From assembly GCA_900759575.1 (NCBI GenBank), contig CAAEVU010000053.1, positions 1 to 21,783 of the forward strand: a stretch of 21,783 nucleotides of DNA, read 5' to 3'. The translations under genes were made by a program, and so were the position numbers. The DNA comes from Clostridia bacterium (GTDB lineage Bacteria > Bacillota > Clostridia > Oscillospirales > Acutalibacteraceae). How positions within the stretch are numbered: the stretch's first letter is position 1; every line of letters starts with the position of its first letter. The notes under the pieces were generated by a model. The model searched no databases, was not told the origin of the DNA, and saw only the letters and a list, made by a program, of their open reading frames with translations. Shown piece by piece: positions 7,806 through 13,911 of the stretch.

Positions 7806-8378
7806 ATGCGGATTGCGGTACTTGCCTTACAAGGAGCCTTTGCGGAACACGAACGCATGTTGGCCCGTCTGGGTGCTGCCACAGTGGAGATCCGGCAAAA
7901 GGCAGACTGGAATCAGCCGTTCGATGGACTGATCATCCCAGGAGGGGAAAGCACAGTCCAAGGAAAATTGCTGAGGGATTTCCAGTTGTATGAGCCTATA
8001 AAGGAGCAGATCCAGGCAGGACTTCCGGTGTTTGGAACGTGTGCGGGGCTGATTTTGCTTGCCAAAAAGATCGAAAACGACAGCCAGACTCATTTTGCAA
8101 CCATGGATATTGAGGCGGTCCGAAACGCCTATGGACGGCAGTTGGGCAGCTTCTACACAGAAAGCGAATTTGCTGGACTGGGAAAAATCCCCATGACTTT
8201 TATCCGCGCGCCCTATATTGGAAAAGTCTTTGGAGAGGCCAAAAGTCTGGCCGAAGTAAACGGACGGATCGTTGCGGCGCGGCAGGGGAATCAACTGGTG
8301 ACGGCGTTTCATCCAGAGCTGAACGAGGACCCTTCCGTGCATGAGCTTTTTCTAAACATGGTGCGGGGCAGAGGGTGA
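7806..8378 (+). CDS. pdxT: Pyridoxal 5'-phosphate synthase glutaminase subunit PdxT
   Basis: A 190-residue class I glutamine amidotransferase that releases ammonia from glutamine and channels it to PdxS. The whole family pattern is present: LALQGAFAEH at the N-terminus, LIIPGGEST (42-50), the nucleophile Cys79 in FGTCAGLILLA, and the His169/Glu171 pair in TAFHPEL. The length is normal. It starts one base after the pdxS stop, so the two subunits are almost certainly co-transcribed, with the ribosome site (GAAAGAGG) inside the end of pdxS. A strong hairpin terminator follows. Confidence 0.98.
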   Translation: MRIAVLALQGAFAEHERMLARLGAATVEIRQKADWNQPFDGLIIPGGESTVQGKLLRDFQLYEPIKEQIQAGLPVFGTCAGLILLAKKIENDSQTHFATMDIEAVRNAYGRQLGSFYTESEFAGLGKIPMTFIRAPYIGKVFGEAKSLAEVNGRIVAARQGNQLVTAFHPELNEDPSVHELFLNMVRGRG

Positions 8379-8403
8379 ATCTGCGAAAATTTTCCGCAAT
8401 ATA

Positions 8404-8451
8404 AAAAGCACTGGGCTTTCATTTTTCCAAAATGAAAACCTCAGTGCTTTT
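8404..8451. terminator. Terminator after pdxT
   Basis: AAAAGCACTG pairs with CAGTGCTTTT, and an inner TTTCATTTT/AAAATGAAA pairing extends the stem. A T-run closes the hairpin on the plus strand and the symmetric A-run gives one on the minus strand. Confidence 0.88.
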
Positions 8452-8485
8452 CGCGTTGTAACACAATGTAGAATGGCAGGTTTCG

Positions 8486-8521
8486 TATAAAAGAACTTTT
8501 CCGAAGGGGGTCCGGGAAAGT
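8486..8521 (-). terminator. Candidate terminator for the CDF transporter gene
   Basis: Just after the minus-strand stop, ACTTTCCCG and CGGAAAAGT form a 9-position stem with one mismatch, followed by TCTTTTAT. It is weaker than the neighbouring pdxT hairpin, which could act as a second terminator for this transcript. Confidence 0.5.
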
Positions 8522-8525
8522 GGGG

Positions 8526-9452
8526 TTATTCCATGGAGGGATTGACGTGGATCATAATGTGTTTTACGTCCGGGAATTGGTGTTCCACGTTTTCATGGAC
8601 TTCTTCAGCCACTTGATGGGCTTCCCGCAAGGATTTGTCCCCGTCCACTTGGATCTCCAAGTCGATGTAGATTTTGTTCCCAAACATTCTGGAACGGAGC
8701 ATATCCACGGAAATCACACCATCTTGTTGGGAAACATAGTTGCTCAAGGTTTCCTCGTATTCTTCGCCGCAGGAAGTGTCCAACAGTTTGATGACCGCGT
8801 CTTTCAAAATATCGTAGGAAACTTTTACGATGAACAGGCAGATCACCACACTGGCCACAGAATCCAGTACAGGGAACCCCAACATGGCGCCCCCAATGCC
8901 CACCAGGGAGCCGATGGAAGAAAACGCGTCAGAGCGGTGATGCCATGCGTCCGCCAAAAACGCGGTGGAATGGATCAACTTTGCGTAATAGCGTGTGTAC
9001 CAGTACATAGCTTCTTTTCCCACAATGGATACAATGGCAGCAACCAAAGCGATGGCACTGGGAATGGCCAGGGTTTCGTAATTCCGGGAAAAGATATTTT
9101 CCAATCCTACTTTGCCAATGCCAAATCCGGTGATCAAGAGAACGGTTCCCAGGATCAGGGAGGCGATACATTCCAGCCGTTCGTGGCCATAAGGATGGGA
9201 AGAGTCGGAAGCCTTCTTGGAGATTTTTACCCCAATCCAGGCGATCAGTGTGGTGAGTACATCGGAAAAAGAGTGGATGGCGTCGGAAATCATGGCGCCG
9301 GAATTGCCTGCGATGCCGGCAAATAGCTTGAAGCCGGACAAGATCGCGTTGCCGATCACGCTGACCAGGGACAATTTCCGGATGACCAGCGTTTCGTTTA
9401 CTTCTTTCTTTGGAGCGGGTGAGTGAGCGTCGTTTTCTTTCTTAGTTGCCAT
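8526..9452 (-). CDS. Cation diffusion facilitator (CDF) metal exporter under a NiCo riboswitch
   Basis: A 308-residue CDF transporter that exports divalent metal ions in exchange for protons. It has about six membrane helices (roughly 28-215) and a C-terminal cytoplasmic ferredoxin-like domain (about 220-308, GVISVDMLRSRMFGNKIYIDLEIQVD). Metal-site motifs are visible: HSFSD in helix 2 (His60/Asp64), HPYGHERLE (86-94) and the helix 5 site DAWHHRSD (His171/Asp175). The HxxxD pairs fit Zn/Co/Ni/Fe-type members rather than DxxxD manganese exporters. The ATG at 9452 has AGGAGG 8 bases upstream. The leader carries a NiCo riboswitch, so the physiological role is probably efflux of excess Co(II), Ni(II) or Fe(II). 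It is probably monocistronic. Confidence 0.95.
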   Translation of the reverse strand: MATKKENDAHSPAPKKEVNETLVIRKLSLVSVIGNAILSGFKLFAGIAGNSGAMISDAIHSFSDVLTTLIAWIGVKISKKASDSSHPYGHERLECIASLILGTVLLITGFGIGKVGLENIFSRNYETLAIPSAIALVAAIVSIVGKEAMYWYTRYYAKLIHSTAFLADAWHHRSDAFSSIGSLVGIGGAMLGFPVLDSVASVVICLFIVKVSYDILKDAVIKLLDTSCGEEYEETLSNYVSQQDGVISVDMLRSRMFGNKIYIDLEIQVDGDKSLREAHQVAEEVHENVEHQFPDVKHIMIHVNPSME

Positions 9453-9520
9453 AAAAGAATCCTCCTAATTGTGCCATAAAGCATGGCATTGATTTCTCTT
9501 ATGAGCACCTCATCGAGATA

Positions 9521-9561
9521 GTATGTTCCAAAGAAATACAAAAAGCACCTGTGGAACATAC
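9521..9561 (-). repeat. Perfect 10-bp inverted repeat overlapping the riboswitch terminator
   Basis: GTATGTTCCA and TGGAACATAC pair perfectly across a 21-base loop that contains most of the terminator's 3' arm and its T-run. It has no T-run of its own. It could form only after read-through and would take up part of the CCACAGG arm, stabilising the ON conformation or protecting the leader. Confidence 0.6.
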
Positions 9562-9578
9562 AACTGTCCCACAGATGC
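9540..9578 (-). terminator. Riboswitch-controlled terminator (expression platform)
   Basis: On the minus strand GCATCTGTGG and CCACAGGTGC form a 10-bp stem (one G-T wobble) followed by TTTTTGTATTTCTTT. Its 5' arm is the 3' side of the last aptamer helix. Metal-bound aptamer and terminator therefore exclude each other, giving a genetic ON switch in metal excess. Confidence 0.87.
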
Positions 9579-9650
9579 TTGGAAAAACATCTGCTGCCGC
9601 GATAAGCGGCCCGGCCCCATGCCCATGCGGACATCGCCTGCTCAGTTTGT
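9561..9650 (-). promoter_or_regulatory. NiCo (czcD) riboswitch aptamer
   Basis: Read on the minus strand, the leader contains CTGAGCAGGC, then ATGTCC/GGGCAT-type pairing, GGCCGGGCCGC, GCGGCAGCAGATG and CATCTGTGGGACAGT in order. This matches the four-way-junction NiCo/czcD aptamer as I remember it, including the conserved GCAGG and GGGACAG segments. ACAA(A)CTG and CAGTTGT close P1, and CAGATG/CATCTG form the last arm. The class binds Co(II) and Ni(II) cooperatively and has also been reported to respond to Fe(II). It lies about 110 bases before a CDF exporter, the usual target. The assignment is from recalled consensus, not a covariance search. Confidence 0.9.
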
Positions 9651-9704
9651 ACTGGTGATCTCGCATCCTGAATTTGGATGTAATGCAGTGCAAAGAGTTT
9701 GTTT

Positions 9705-9733
9705 ATTGTAATATAGAATATTCCACTTGTCAA
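9705..9733 (-). promoter_or_regulatory. Sigma-A promoter of the riboswitch-CDF transcript
   Basis: On the minus strand a perfect TTGACA (9728-9733) and TACAAT (9705-9710) are spaced 17 bases. The predicted start is near 9698, about 50 bases before the aptamer. Near-consensus boxes fit a constitutive promoter with control left to the riboswitch. Confidence 0.85.
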
Positions 9734-9805
9734 GAAAAAGTTCCCACAATTTTTGGACTTTCATGCTGGGAAGAGGGAAAATCCCCGCTCTTTTCCCGAA
9801 AAGTA

Positions 9806-9835
9806 TTGAAGGAAGATCTATTTCTGCATTATAAT
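9806..9835 (+). promoter_or_regulatory. Candidate marR promoter
   Basis: TTGAAG (9806-9811) and a perfect TATAAT (9830-9835) are spaced 18 bases, giving a leader of about 75 bases. A perfect palindrome GAAACGTTTC (9852-9861) lies about 17 bases after the -10 box, in a position where a bound protein would block transcription. The stretch between this promoter and the riboswitch promoter (9734-9805) shows nothing else. Confidence 0.6.
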
Positions 9836-9919
9836 AGGTGAGATATTTTAAGAAACGTTTCCACCAAGAGAGCAGTTGGGACAATTTCTCTTGAAATCGG
9901 ATGATAAGCGGTGAACCAC

Positions 9920-10420
9920 ATGGATAGACAAAGAAGCGATTTCTACTTTAATATATTCCTCAACCTGATCCGCGCCTCTTATATGCGGCTGGAAAAAGGC
10001 TGGCAGGAGGAAGCGCAAGTTTCAGGGATCTCATACGCCCAGCAGCATGCGCTTTGGCTGCTGCATGTGCAGGATGGGCTTACCTTGGACGAACTGGGGG
10101 ACATTGCTGTGTGGAATAAATCCACCACCTCGGCGATGGTCACTCGTTTGGAGAAAAAAGGATTTGTGCGCAAGGTGAAGGAGCAGGAGGGAAGCCGTAC
10201 TCTGAGCATCTATCTGACGGAAGAGGGACGCCGTAAAATCGAAGAAAGCATCAACACGGAGGAGTGCCTTTCTTACATGGCCCTGTTCCGCAACACAGAC
10301 GAAGAGACTCTCAAGCGGTTCCTTTTCGATTTGGAAAAGGTGTTCGATATGATCGACCAGGGTGAGTCCGAGAATTTTAAGCGATTCATCGATGTGTATT
10401 CAAAAAATCTGCTGAAATGA
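9920..10420 (+). CDS. MarR family transcriptional regulator
   Basis: A 166-residue winged-helix regulator. The core runs from SYAQQHALWLLHVQDGLTLDELGDIAVWNKSTTSAMVTRLEKKGFVRK (recognition helix near NKSTTSAMVTRLEKKG) into the wing KEQEGSRTLSIYLTEEGRRK, with long N- and C-terminal helices for dimerisation. The start is uncertain: the ATG at 9920 has GCGGTGA just upstream, whereas an in-frame GTG at 9911 would add three residues. It lies 74 bases before the flavin oxidoreductase gene on the same strand. MarR proteins are usually repressors released by small phenolic, oxidant or lipid ligands. The palindrome before the oxidoreductase is its likely operator (inference). Confidence 0.92.
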   Translation: MDRQRSDFYFNIFLNLIRASYMRLEKGWQEEAQVSGISYAQQHALWLLHVQDGLTLDELGDIAVWNKSTTSAMVTRLEKKGFVRKVKEQEGSRTLSIYLTEEGRRKIEESINTEECLSYMALFRNTDEETLKRFLFDLEKVFDMIDQGESENFKRFIDVYSKNLLK

Positions 10421-10421
10421 C

Positions 10422-10450
10422 TTGCTTTTCCACAGGGGGAGGTCTATAAT
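10422..10450 (+). promoter_or_regulatory. Promoter of the OYE-family oxidoreductase gene
   Basis: TTGCTT (10422-10427) and a perfect TATAAT (10445-10450) are spaced 17 bases, directly after the marR stop codon. The enzyme gene can thus be transcribed separately from marR, with a short leader that contains the palindrome at 10462-10475. Confidence 0.8.
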
Positions 10451-10461
10451 AGGGGTATAAA

Positions 10462-10475
10462 ATTCGTTAACGAAT
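10462..10475. promoter_or_regulatory. Candidate MarR operator, perfect 14-bp palindrome
   Basis: ATTCGTTAACGAAT is a perfect palindrome lying at about +5 to +18 of the predicted transcript, between the -10 box and the GGGAGG ribosome site. Size and placement fit repression by a MarR dimer, and the regulator gene is next door. Binding itself is inferred. Confidence 0.65.
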
Positions 10476-10494
10476 ATTATGGGAGGTATCCGAA

Positions 10495-12390
10495 ATGAAA
10501 AAGTGTTTTACACCCATTAAACTGGGAAATCTCAACTTAAAAAACCGCTTTATGATGGCCCCTATGGAAAATGGTTTGGCAGCAGTAGGGGGCGGAGTCA
10601 CCGACAGACTGTGCGACTTTTTTGCAGAGCGCGCCAAAAATGACGTGGCCATTATCATGACCGGTTCCATTGGCGTTTCTCCGGAAGGCCGCGGCCTTCC
10701 CACTCAGCTTTCACTGTACGAAGAGGCCCACCGGGATGACCTGAAAAAACTGGTAGACCGGGTGCATGAAGCTGGCGCGGCGATTGGCGCGCAGCTGTAC
10801 CATGCCGGCCGTCAGGCGTCGGAGGCCATTACCGGGTTGACGCCTGTAGCTCCTTCCGCCATGCCTTGCGCCATCCTTGGAAACCATCCCAAGGAGATCA
10901 CTTTGGAAGAGATGGAAGACATCAAGCAGAAGTTCGTGCAGGCGTCCAAATGGAGCATTGAAGCAGGTTTTGACCTGATCGAAGTCCACTTTGCCCATGG
11001 GTATCTGCTGCACAGTTTCCTGTCTCCTCACAGCAACCACCGTACCGATGAATATGGCGGGAGCTTTGAAAACCGGATGCGGTATCCCATGGAAGTGCTC
11101 AACGCCGTGCTTGCGGAAGTGAACGGCAAAGTGCCGGTGACCATCCGCATCAGCGCCGACGAGTACCTGGAAGACGGACTGCATTTTGACGAGGTGAAGC
11201 TTGTCTGCAAAGAGGTGGAAAAAGCCGGCGTGGCAGCGATTTCCCTCACTGCCGGCAGCTATGATTCCGTGGAATATGCCATTCAGCCCATGTTTGTGCC
11301 CCAGGGCTTCCTGATTCCCTTCTCTGAGCAGCTGAAGAAAGAGGTCAAAGTGCCGGTGATCGTTGCAGCGCGCCTGAACAACGCCGACTTGATTGAGGAT
11401 ACCATCGAGACGGATAAGGCGGATATGGTGGCAATCGGCCGTGGACTGATCGCCGACGAGCAGCTGATCGTCAAGATGAAAGAGGGGAAAAAGGACGAGA
11501 TCCGCTATTGTGTGGCGTGCAACCAGGGCTGTATCGACCGGGTCCTGGGCGGTATGAACGCTCACTGCTTGGTCAACCCCAGAGCGGGTCAGGAAAAAGA
11601 GCGCCAGGTGGAAAAAGCGGCTTCTCCCAAAAACGTGGTGGTTATCGGCGGCGGCCCCTCCGGCATGGAAGCTGCCGTAACAGCTTGCGACCGGGGCCAT
11701 CATGTTACGCTGGTTTCTCCCGCTTTGGGCGGAAGACTGCCGGAAGTTGCCACGCCTCCCGAAAAGGATACCTTTATGCTGTTCGATCAATATTTGATCC
11801 ATCAGGTGAAAGAGCGTCCCATCCAGGTGGTGGAGCAAAAGGTCACATCCCCGGAGGATATTCGTGCATACAACCCGGATGAGGTGATCGTTGCAGTTGG
11901 CGCAGAACCTGTGACCCCCAAGATCCCCGGCGTGGATCTGCCCCATGTGGTCACGGCGGACAGCGTGTTGAATAAGCGCGTTTCTTTGACCGGTGATACG
12001 GTAATCATCGGCGGCGGCCTTGTGGGAAGCGAGACTGCCAAGTTCCTGGGTTCCCAGGGCGTGAAAGTCACGATTCTTGAAATGGCGGACAGCATCGCCA
12101 ATGGAATCGGTGCCACATTCATCGGCCATCTGTTTGCCACCCTGGAAAAGCTGGGTGTTACGGTGCGTTGCGGCGTGAAAGTGACGGAGATCACAGCGGA
12201 TGAAGTGCGCACAGAAGAAGGCAGCGTACCTGCCAAAAACGTGGTGATCGCTGTGGGTTATCGGAGCAACACCGCTTTTGTGGAAGCGCTGGAGAAAGCG
12301 TATCCCCATGTCAGCGTTGTGGGCGATGCTAAGACTCCCCGTCGTATCCTCGACGCAGTTGATGATGCGTACGCAGCAGCTCAGATCTGA
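10495..12390 (+). CDS. Old Yellow Enzyme family NAD(P)H:flavin oxidoreductase, iron-sulfur/FAD type (2,4-dienoyl-CoA reductase/enoate reductase-like)
   Basis: A 631-residue multi-cofactor reductase. The N-terminal FMN TIM barrel (about 1-335) has IKLGNLNLKNRFMMAPM, GAQLYHAGRQ, the active-site stretch HFAHGYLLHSFLSPHSNHR with Tyr170, and MVAIGRG. A 4Fe-4S motif follows: Cys339, Cys342, Cys346 and Cys358. The C-terminal half has an FAD-binding VVVIGGGPSGMEAA (381-394) and an NAD(P)-binding VIIGGGLVGSETA (503-515). Length and order match the FadH/enoate-reductase/BaiCD group, which reduces activated C=C bonds of enoates, dienoyl-CoAs or steroid intermediates. The substrate cannot be told from sequence; a bile-acid role would be speculation. 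GGGAGG sits 8 bases before the ATG. The neighbouring MarR gene and palindrome suggest induction by an electrophilic or lipid-like compound. Confidence 0.95.
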   Translation: MKKCFTPIKLGNLNLKNRFMMAPMENGLAAVGGGVTDRLCDFFAERAKNDVAIIMTGSIGVSPEGRGLPTQLSLYEEAHRDDLKKLVDRVHEAGAAIGAQLYHAGRQASEAITGLTPVAPSAMPCAILGNHPKEITLEEMEDIKQKFVQASKWSIEAGFDLIEVHFAHGYLLHSFLSPHSNHRTDEYGGSFENRMRYPMEVLNAVLAEVNGKVPVTIRISADEYLEDGLHFDEVKLVCKEVEKAGVAAISLTAGSYDSVEYAIQPMFVPQGFLIPFSEQLKKEVKVPVIVAARLNNADLIEDTIETDKADMVAIGRGLIADEQLIVKMKEGKKDEIRYCVACNQGCIDRVLGGMNAHCLVNPRAGQEKERQVEKAASPKNVVVIGGGPSGMEAAVTACDRGHHVTLVSPALGGRLPEVATPPEKDTFMLFDQYLIHQVKERPIQVVEQKVTSPEDIRAYNPDEVIVAVGAEPVTPKIPGVDLPHVVTADSVLNKRVSLTGDTVIIGGGLVGSETAKFLGSQGVKVTILEMADSIANGIGATFIGHLFATLEKLGVTVRCGVKVTEITADEVRTEEGSVPAKNVVIAVGYRSNTAFVEALEKAYPHVSVVGDAKTPRRILDAVDDAYAAAQI

Positions 12391-12404
12391 TACCATATTT
12401 TGCT

Positions 12405-12450
12405 GAAAAACTCCCGTTTCTCACCTCGGAGGTGAGGACGGGAGTTTTTT
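12405..12450. terminator. Strong bidirectional terminator after the OYE gene
   Basis: AACTCCCGT/ACGGGAGTT plus inner CTCACCTC/GAGGTGAG give a stem of about 17 bp with a tight loop, followed by TTTTTT on plus. The minus strand has TTTTT on its other side. It ends both the oxidoreductase gene and the minus-strand DUF421/DUF6774 unit. Confidence 0.93.
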
Positions 12451-12519
12451 TGTCCCAAGGAGGGTTTGTCCCATGTGGCGCGTTTTAGAGTCCTGGGGGA
12501 AAACTGGAAGTTTCCTCTT

Positions 12520-12738
12520 TTATTGGAAAGTGGAAGCTTGCATCTGCTGATTGGAACTTTCTGTAATCCCCAAATACTCTTTGGGCTGGGAAATGCTTCG
12601 CTGCGCTGCAATGGTGAACAGAGTATCGGCAAGCTGGGTCAAGGATGAGCCAAGCACACTTAATTGGTCATTTGTCATGTTACAGGCCAAGGTGTTGGCA
12701 ATGGCTGTGATAGAGGCGGTCAATTCACATGGATTCAT
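12520..12738 (-). CDS. DUF6774-like small protein
   Basis: A 72-residue protein. The N-terminal part (MNPCELTASITAIANTLACNMTNDQLSVLGSSLTQLADTLFTIAAQ) resembles a widespread clostridial small-protein family that I recall as DUF6774, with the MNxCEL start and LxxLxxxLxQLxDTLxTI helix. Function is unknown. There is no signal peptide and two cysteines (Cys4, Cys19). The tail after about residue 50 is polar and longer than in relatives I remember. The ATG is preceded by AAGGGGG about 7 bases away, but that site is inside a perfect hairpin with the upstream leader (12748-12778). It lies 69 bases after the DUF421 gene on the same strand and could be its second cistron. Confidence 0.75.
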   Translation of the reverse strand: MNPCELTASITAIANTLACNMTNDQLSVLGSSLTQLADTLFTIAAQRSISQPKEYLGITESSNQQMQASTFQ

Positions 12739-12747
12739 AAACTATTC

Positions 12748-12778
12748 CCCCTTATCCATTTTATGACCGGATAAGGGG
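12748..12778 (-). promoter_or_regulatory. Hairpin masking the ribosome binding site of the small-protein gene
   Basis: On the minus-strand transcript CCCCTTATCC pairs perfectly with GGATAAGGGG across an 11-base loop, and the second arm contains the AAGGGG Shine-Dalgarno sequence of the gene starting at 12738. No T-run follows (AATAGTTTATG), so it is not an ordinary terminator. Translation would depend on opening the stem, by a factor, temperature or coupled ribosomes. Confidence 0.7.
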
Positions 12779-12807
12779 AACGTGCACCATTTTCCACTCT
12801 CTTTTTT

Positions 12808-13506
12808 TCAGTTTTCCGTTCCCTTTTGCAAGGTCTGTTTCTCGTAGAGGACGAATTTTAAATTCCGGTCGCAGAGAGCCAGAAGCACGTCCTTAGCGGA
12901 GTGAATATGGCGCTGCTTTAACTGCTTTTCCAGCCAGGTCAAGTCTAGCCCCATGCGCTTCAAGTTTTCTTCTAAGATGCGGCCGTCCATAATCAGTTCT
13001 GTGAACAAAAGCTCTTGTTCCGGTGCCAAGTTCAGGTCTTTTGGTGTGGCCGGACGTTGATCGCTGACGGGGAGAATGGTCAGTTTCCCGTTGTATTCAA
13101 ACACCGCGGTCTGGATGCTAGTTAAATCAAAGTATCCCTGCTGCCGGCACATGACCATGAACTCGCTCAGGTCCAGTTTGGCTTTTTTTAAATTATCATA
13201 GTATAGCTTGCCGTGATCCAAAAGAATGGTGGGAGTCCCGTTAAGGTATTTCCGCGTCCTGGGAAACCGGCTGGAAATGACGCTCAGCAGCAGGGTGACT
13301 CCTCCGTAAATCACCATGGCCGTCAGAGGCTTCCAAGGTTCTTCCAGTTCCGTGGCCATTTCTGCCGCAATGGACCCAATGGTGATCCCAGTGATGTAGT
13401 CAAAGAAATCCAACTGTGAAATCTGTTTGTGCCCGATGAACTTGGCCACTAAAAACAATATGCCAAAAGAGCCCAAAGCGGTCAGACAAAGTTTGAGAAA
13501 ACTCAT
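12808..13506 (-). CDS. DUF421 (YetF/YcaP-like) membrane protein
   Basis: A 232-residue protein with three N-terminal membrane helices (about 5-25, 35-55 and 60-80) and a cytoplasmic alpha/beta domain. The family pattern is clear: IGHKQISQLDFFDYITGITIGSIAAEMA, then GTPTILLDHGKLYYDNLKKAKLDLSEFMVMCRQQGYFDLTSIQTAVFEYNGKLTILP. DUF421 proteins are common in Firmicutes (Bacillus YetF, YdfR and relatives) and linked to spore or membrane processes, but their biochemical role is not settled. The start is placed at the ATG at 13506, which has AAGGGGGA about 7 bases upstream; the longer frame to 13554 has no such site. The small-protein gene at 12520-12738 follows on the same strand with no U-tailed terminator in between. 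Confidence 0.92.
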   Translation of the reverse strand: MSFLKLCLTALGSFGILFLVAKFIGHKQISQLDFFDYITGITIGSIAAEMATELEEPWKPLTAMVIYGGVTLLLSVISSRFPRTRKYLNGTPTILLDHGKLYYDNLKKAKLDLSEFMVMCRQQGYFDLTSIQTAVFEYNGKLTILPVSDQRPATPKDLNLAPEQELLFTELIMDGRILEENLKRMGLDLTWLEKQLKQRHIHSAKDVLLALCDRNLKFVLYEKQTLQKGTEN

Positions 13507-13601
13507 GCGGCAATCCCCCTTTTGCTCTATTCTTGCCGAAATCGTGGAAAGCATACAGGGACTGTAAGCATGAAACCAATTCTTAAAATTGGGGAAAAGA
13601 C

Positions 13602-13783
13602 GGAAAAAGAAAGCAGCCGTTGTGCGCGGCTGCTTGGATGGTTTTAAGATGTGATTTAGAGACCGATCACAATTTCCTTAAAGGAAAACCGGTTTCCTCC
13701 TAAAAACACATCTTTGCAGTCCCGTCTCAAATTTACGGGACTGGTGGGGATTCCAGCAAATCTCGCTGGAAACCTTCCATGCT
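13602..13783 (-). ncRNA. Candidate structured non-coding RNA, family unassigned
   Basis: A self-contained minus-strand transcription unit of about 180 bases with its own consensus promoter and terminator and no credible reading frame. The predicted 5' end (GCATGGAAGGTTT, 13770-13782) pairs with AAACCATCCAAGC (13632-13644) at 11 of 13 positions, closing a multi-branch fold. Inside are three hairpins: GCTGGAA/TTCCAGC (13751-13771), a perfect 9-bp CAGTCCCGT/ACGGGACTG (13717-13743), and a perfect 8-bp AAGATGTG/CACATCTT helix (13646-13714) enclosing an AGGAGGAAACCGG-containing stem-loop. The closing helix shares four bases with the terminator arm, so the two may compete. It could be a trans-acting RNA or an orphan riboswitch-like leader of the downstream DUF421 gene. 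I compared it by eye with common riboswitches, 6S, SRP, tmRNA and T-box elements and found no match. Confidence 0.65.
13605..13635 (-). terminator. Terminator of the candidate RNA
   Basis: On the minus strand AAGCAGCCG and CGGCTGCTT form a perfect 9-bp stem with a 7-base loop, followed by TCTTTTTC. The plus side has no T-run, so it works in the minus direction and supports transcription of the candidate RNA. Confidence 0.85.
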
Positions 13784-13789
13784 AGTTCT

Positions 13790-13817
13790 ATTATATACTG
13801 CTGGGAGGGACTGTCAA
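13790..13817 (-). promoter_or_regulatory. Consensus promoter of the candidate RNA
   Basis: Perfect TTGACA (13812-13817) and perfect TATAAT (13790-13795) are separated by 16 bases on the minus strand. Initiation would fall near 13783, exactly where the 5' strand of the closing helix begins. It is among the strongest promoters by consensus in the window. Confidence 0.83.
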
Positions 13818-13911
13818 AGGAAAAATAGAGATATAGCACATTTTGATGAAATGATACGCTAGTTTTTTTGTCAGGTAAAAGGAATGTCCGACCGTTTGCC
13901 ACTTTAGGTGC

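Noticed and set aside
12409..12446. The long GC-rich inverted repeat after the OYE gene as a mobile-element end
   Set aside because: It has terminator geometry with T-runs on both sides, sits between convergent genes and has no partner copy or target duplication.
13602..13783. T-box, 6S RNA, SRP RNA or hammerhead identity for the unassigned RNA
   Set aside because: AGGAGGAAACCGG slightly resembles the T-box AGGGUGGNACCGCG element, but there is no specifier domain and no aminoacyl-tRNA synthetase or amino-acid gene follows. The branched shape does not fit 6S, and SRP and hammerhead core sequences are absent.
13678..13902. A 74-codon minus-strand frame over the candidate RNA region
   Set aside because: It begins before the promoter, spans the -35 and -10 boxes, has no ribosome site and resembles no protein family.
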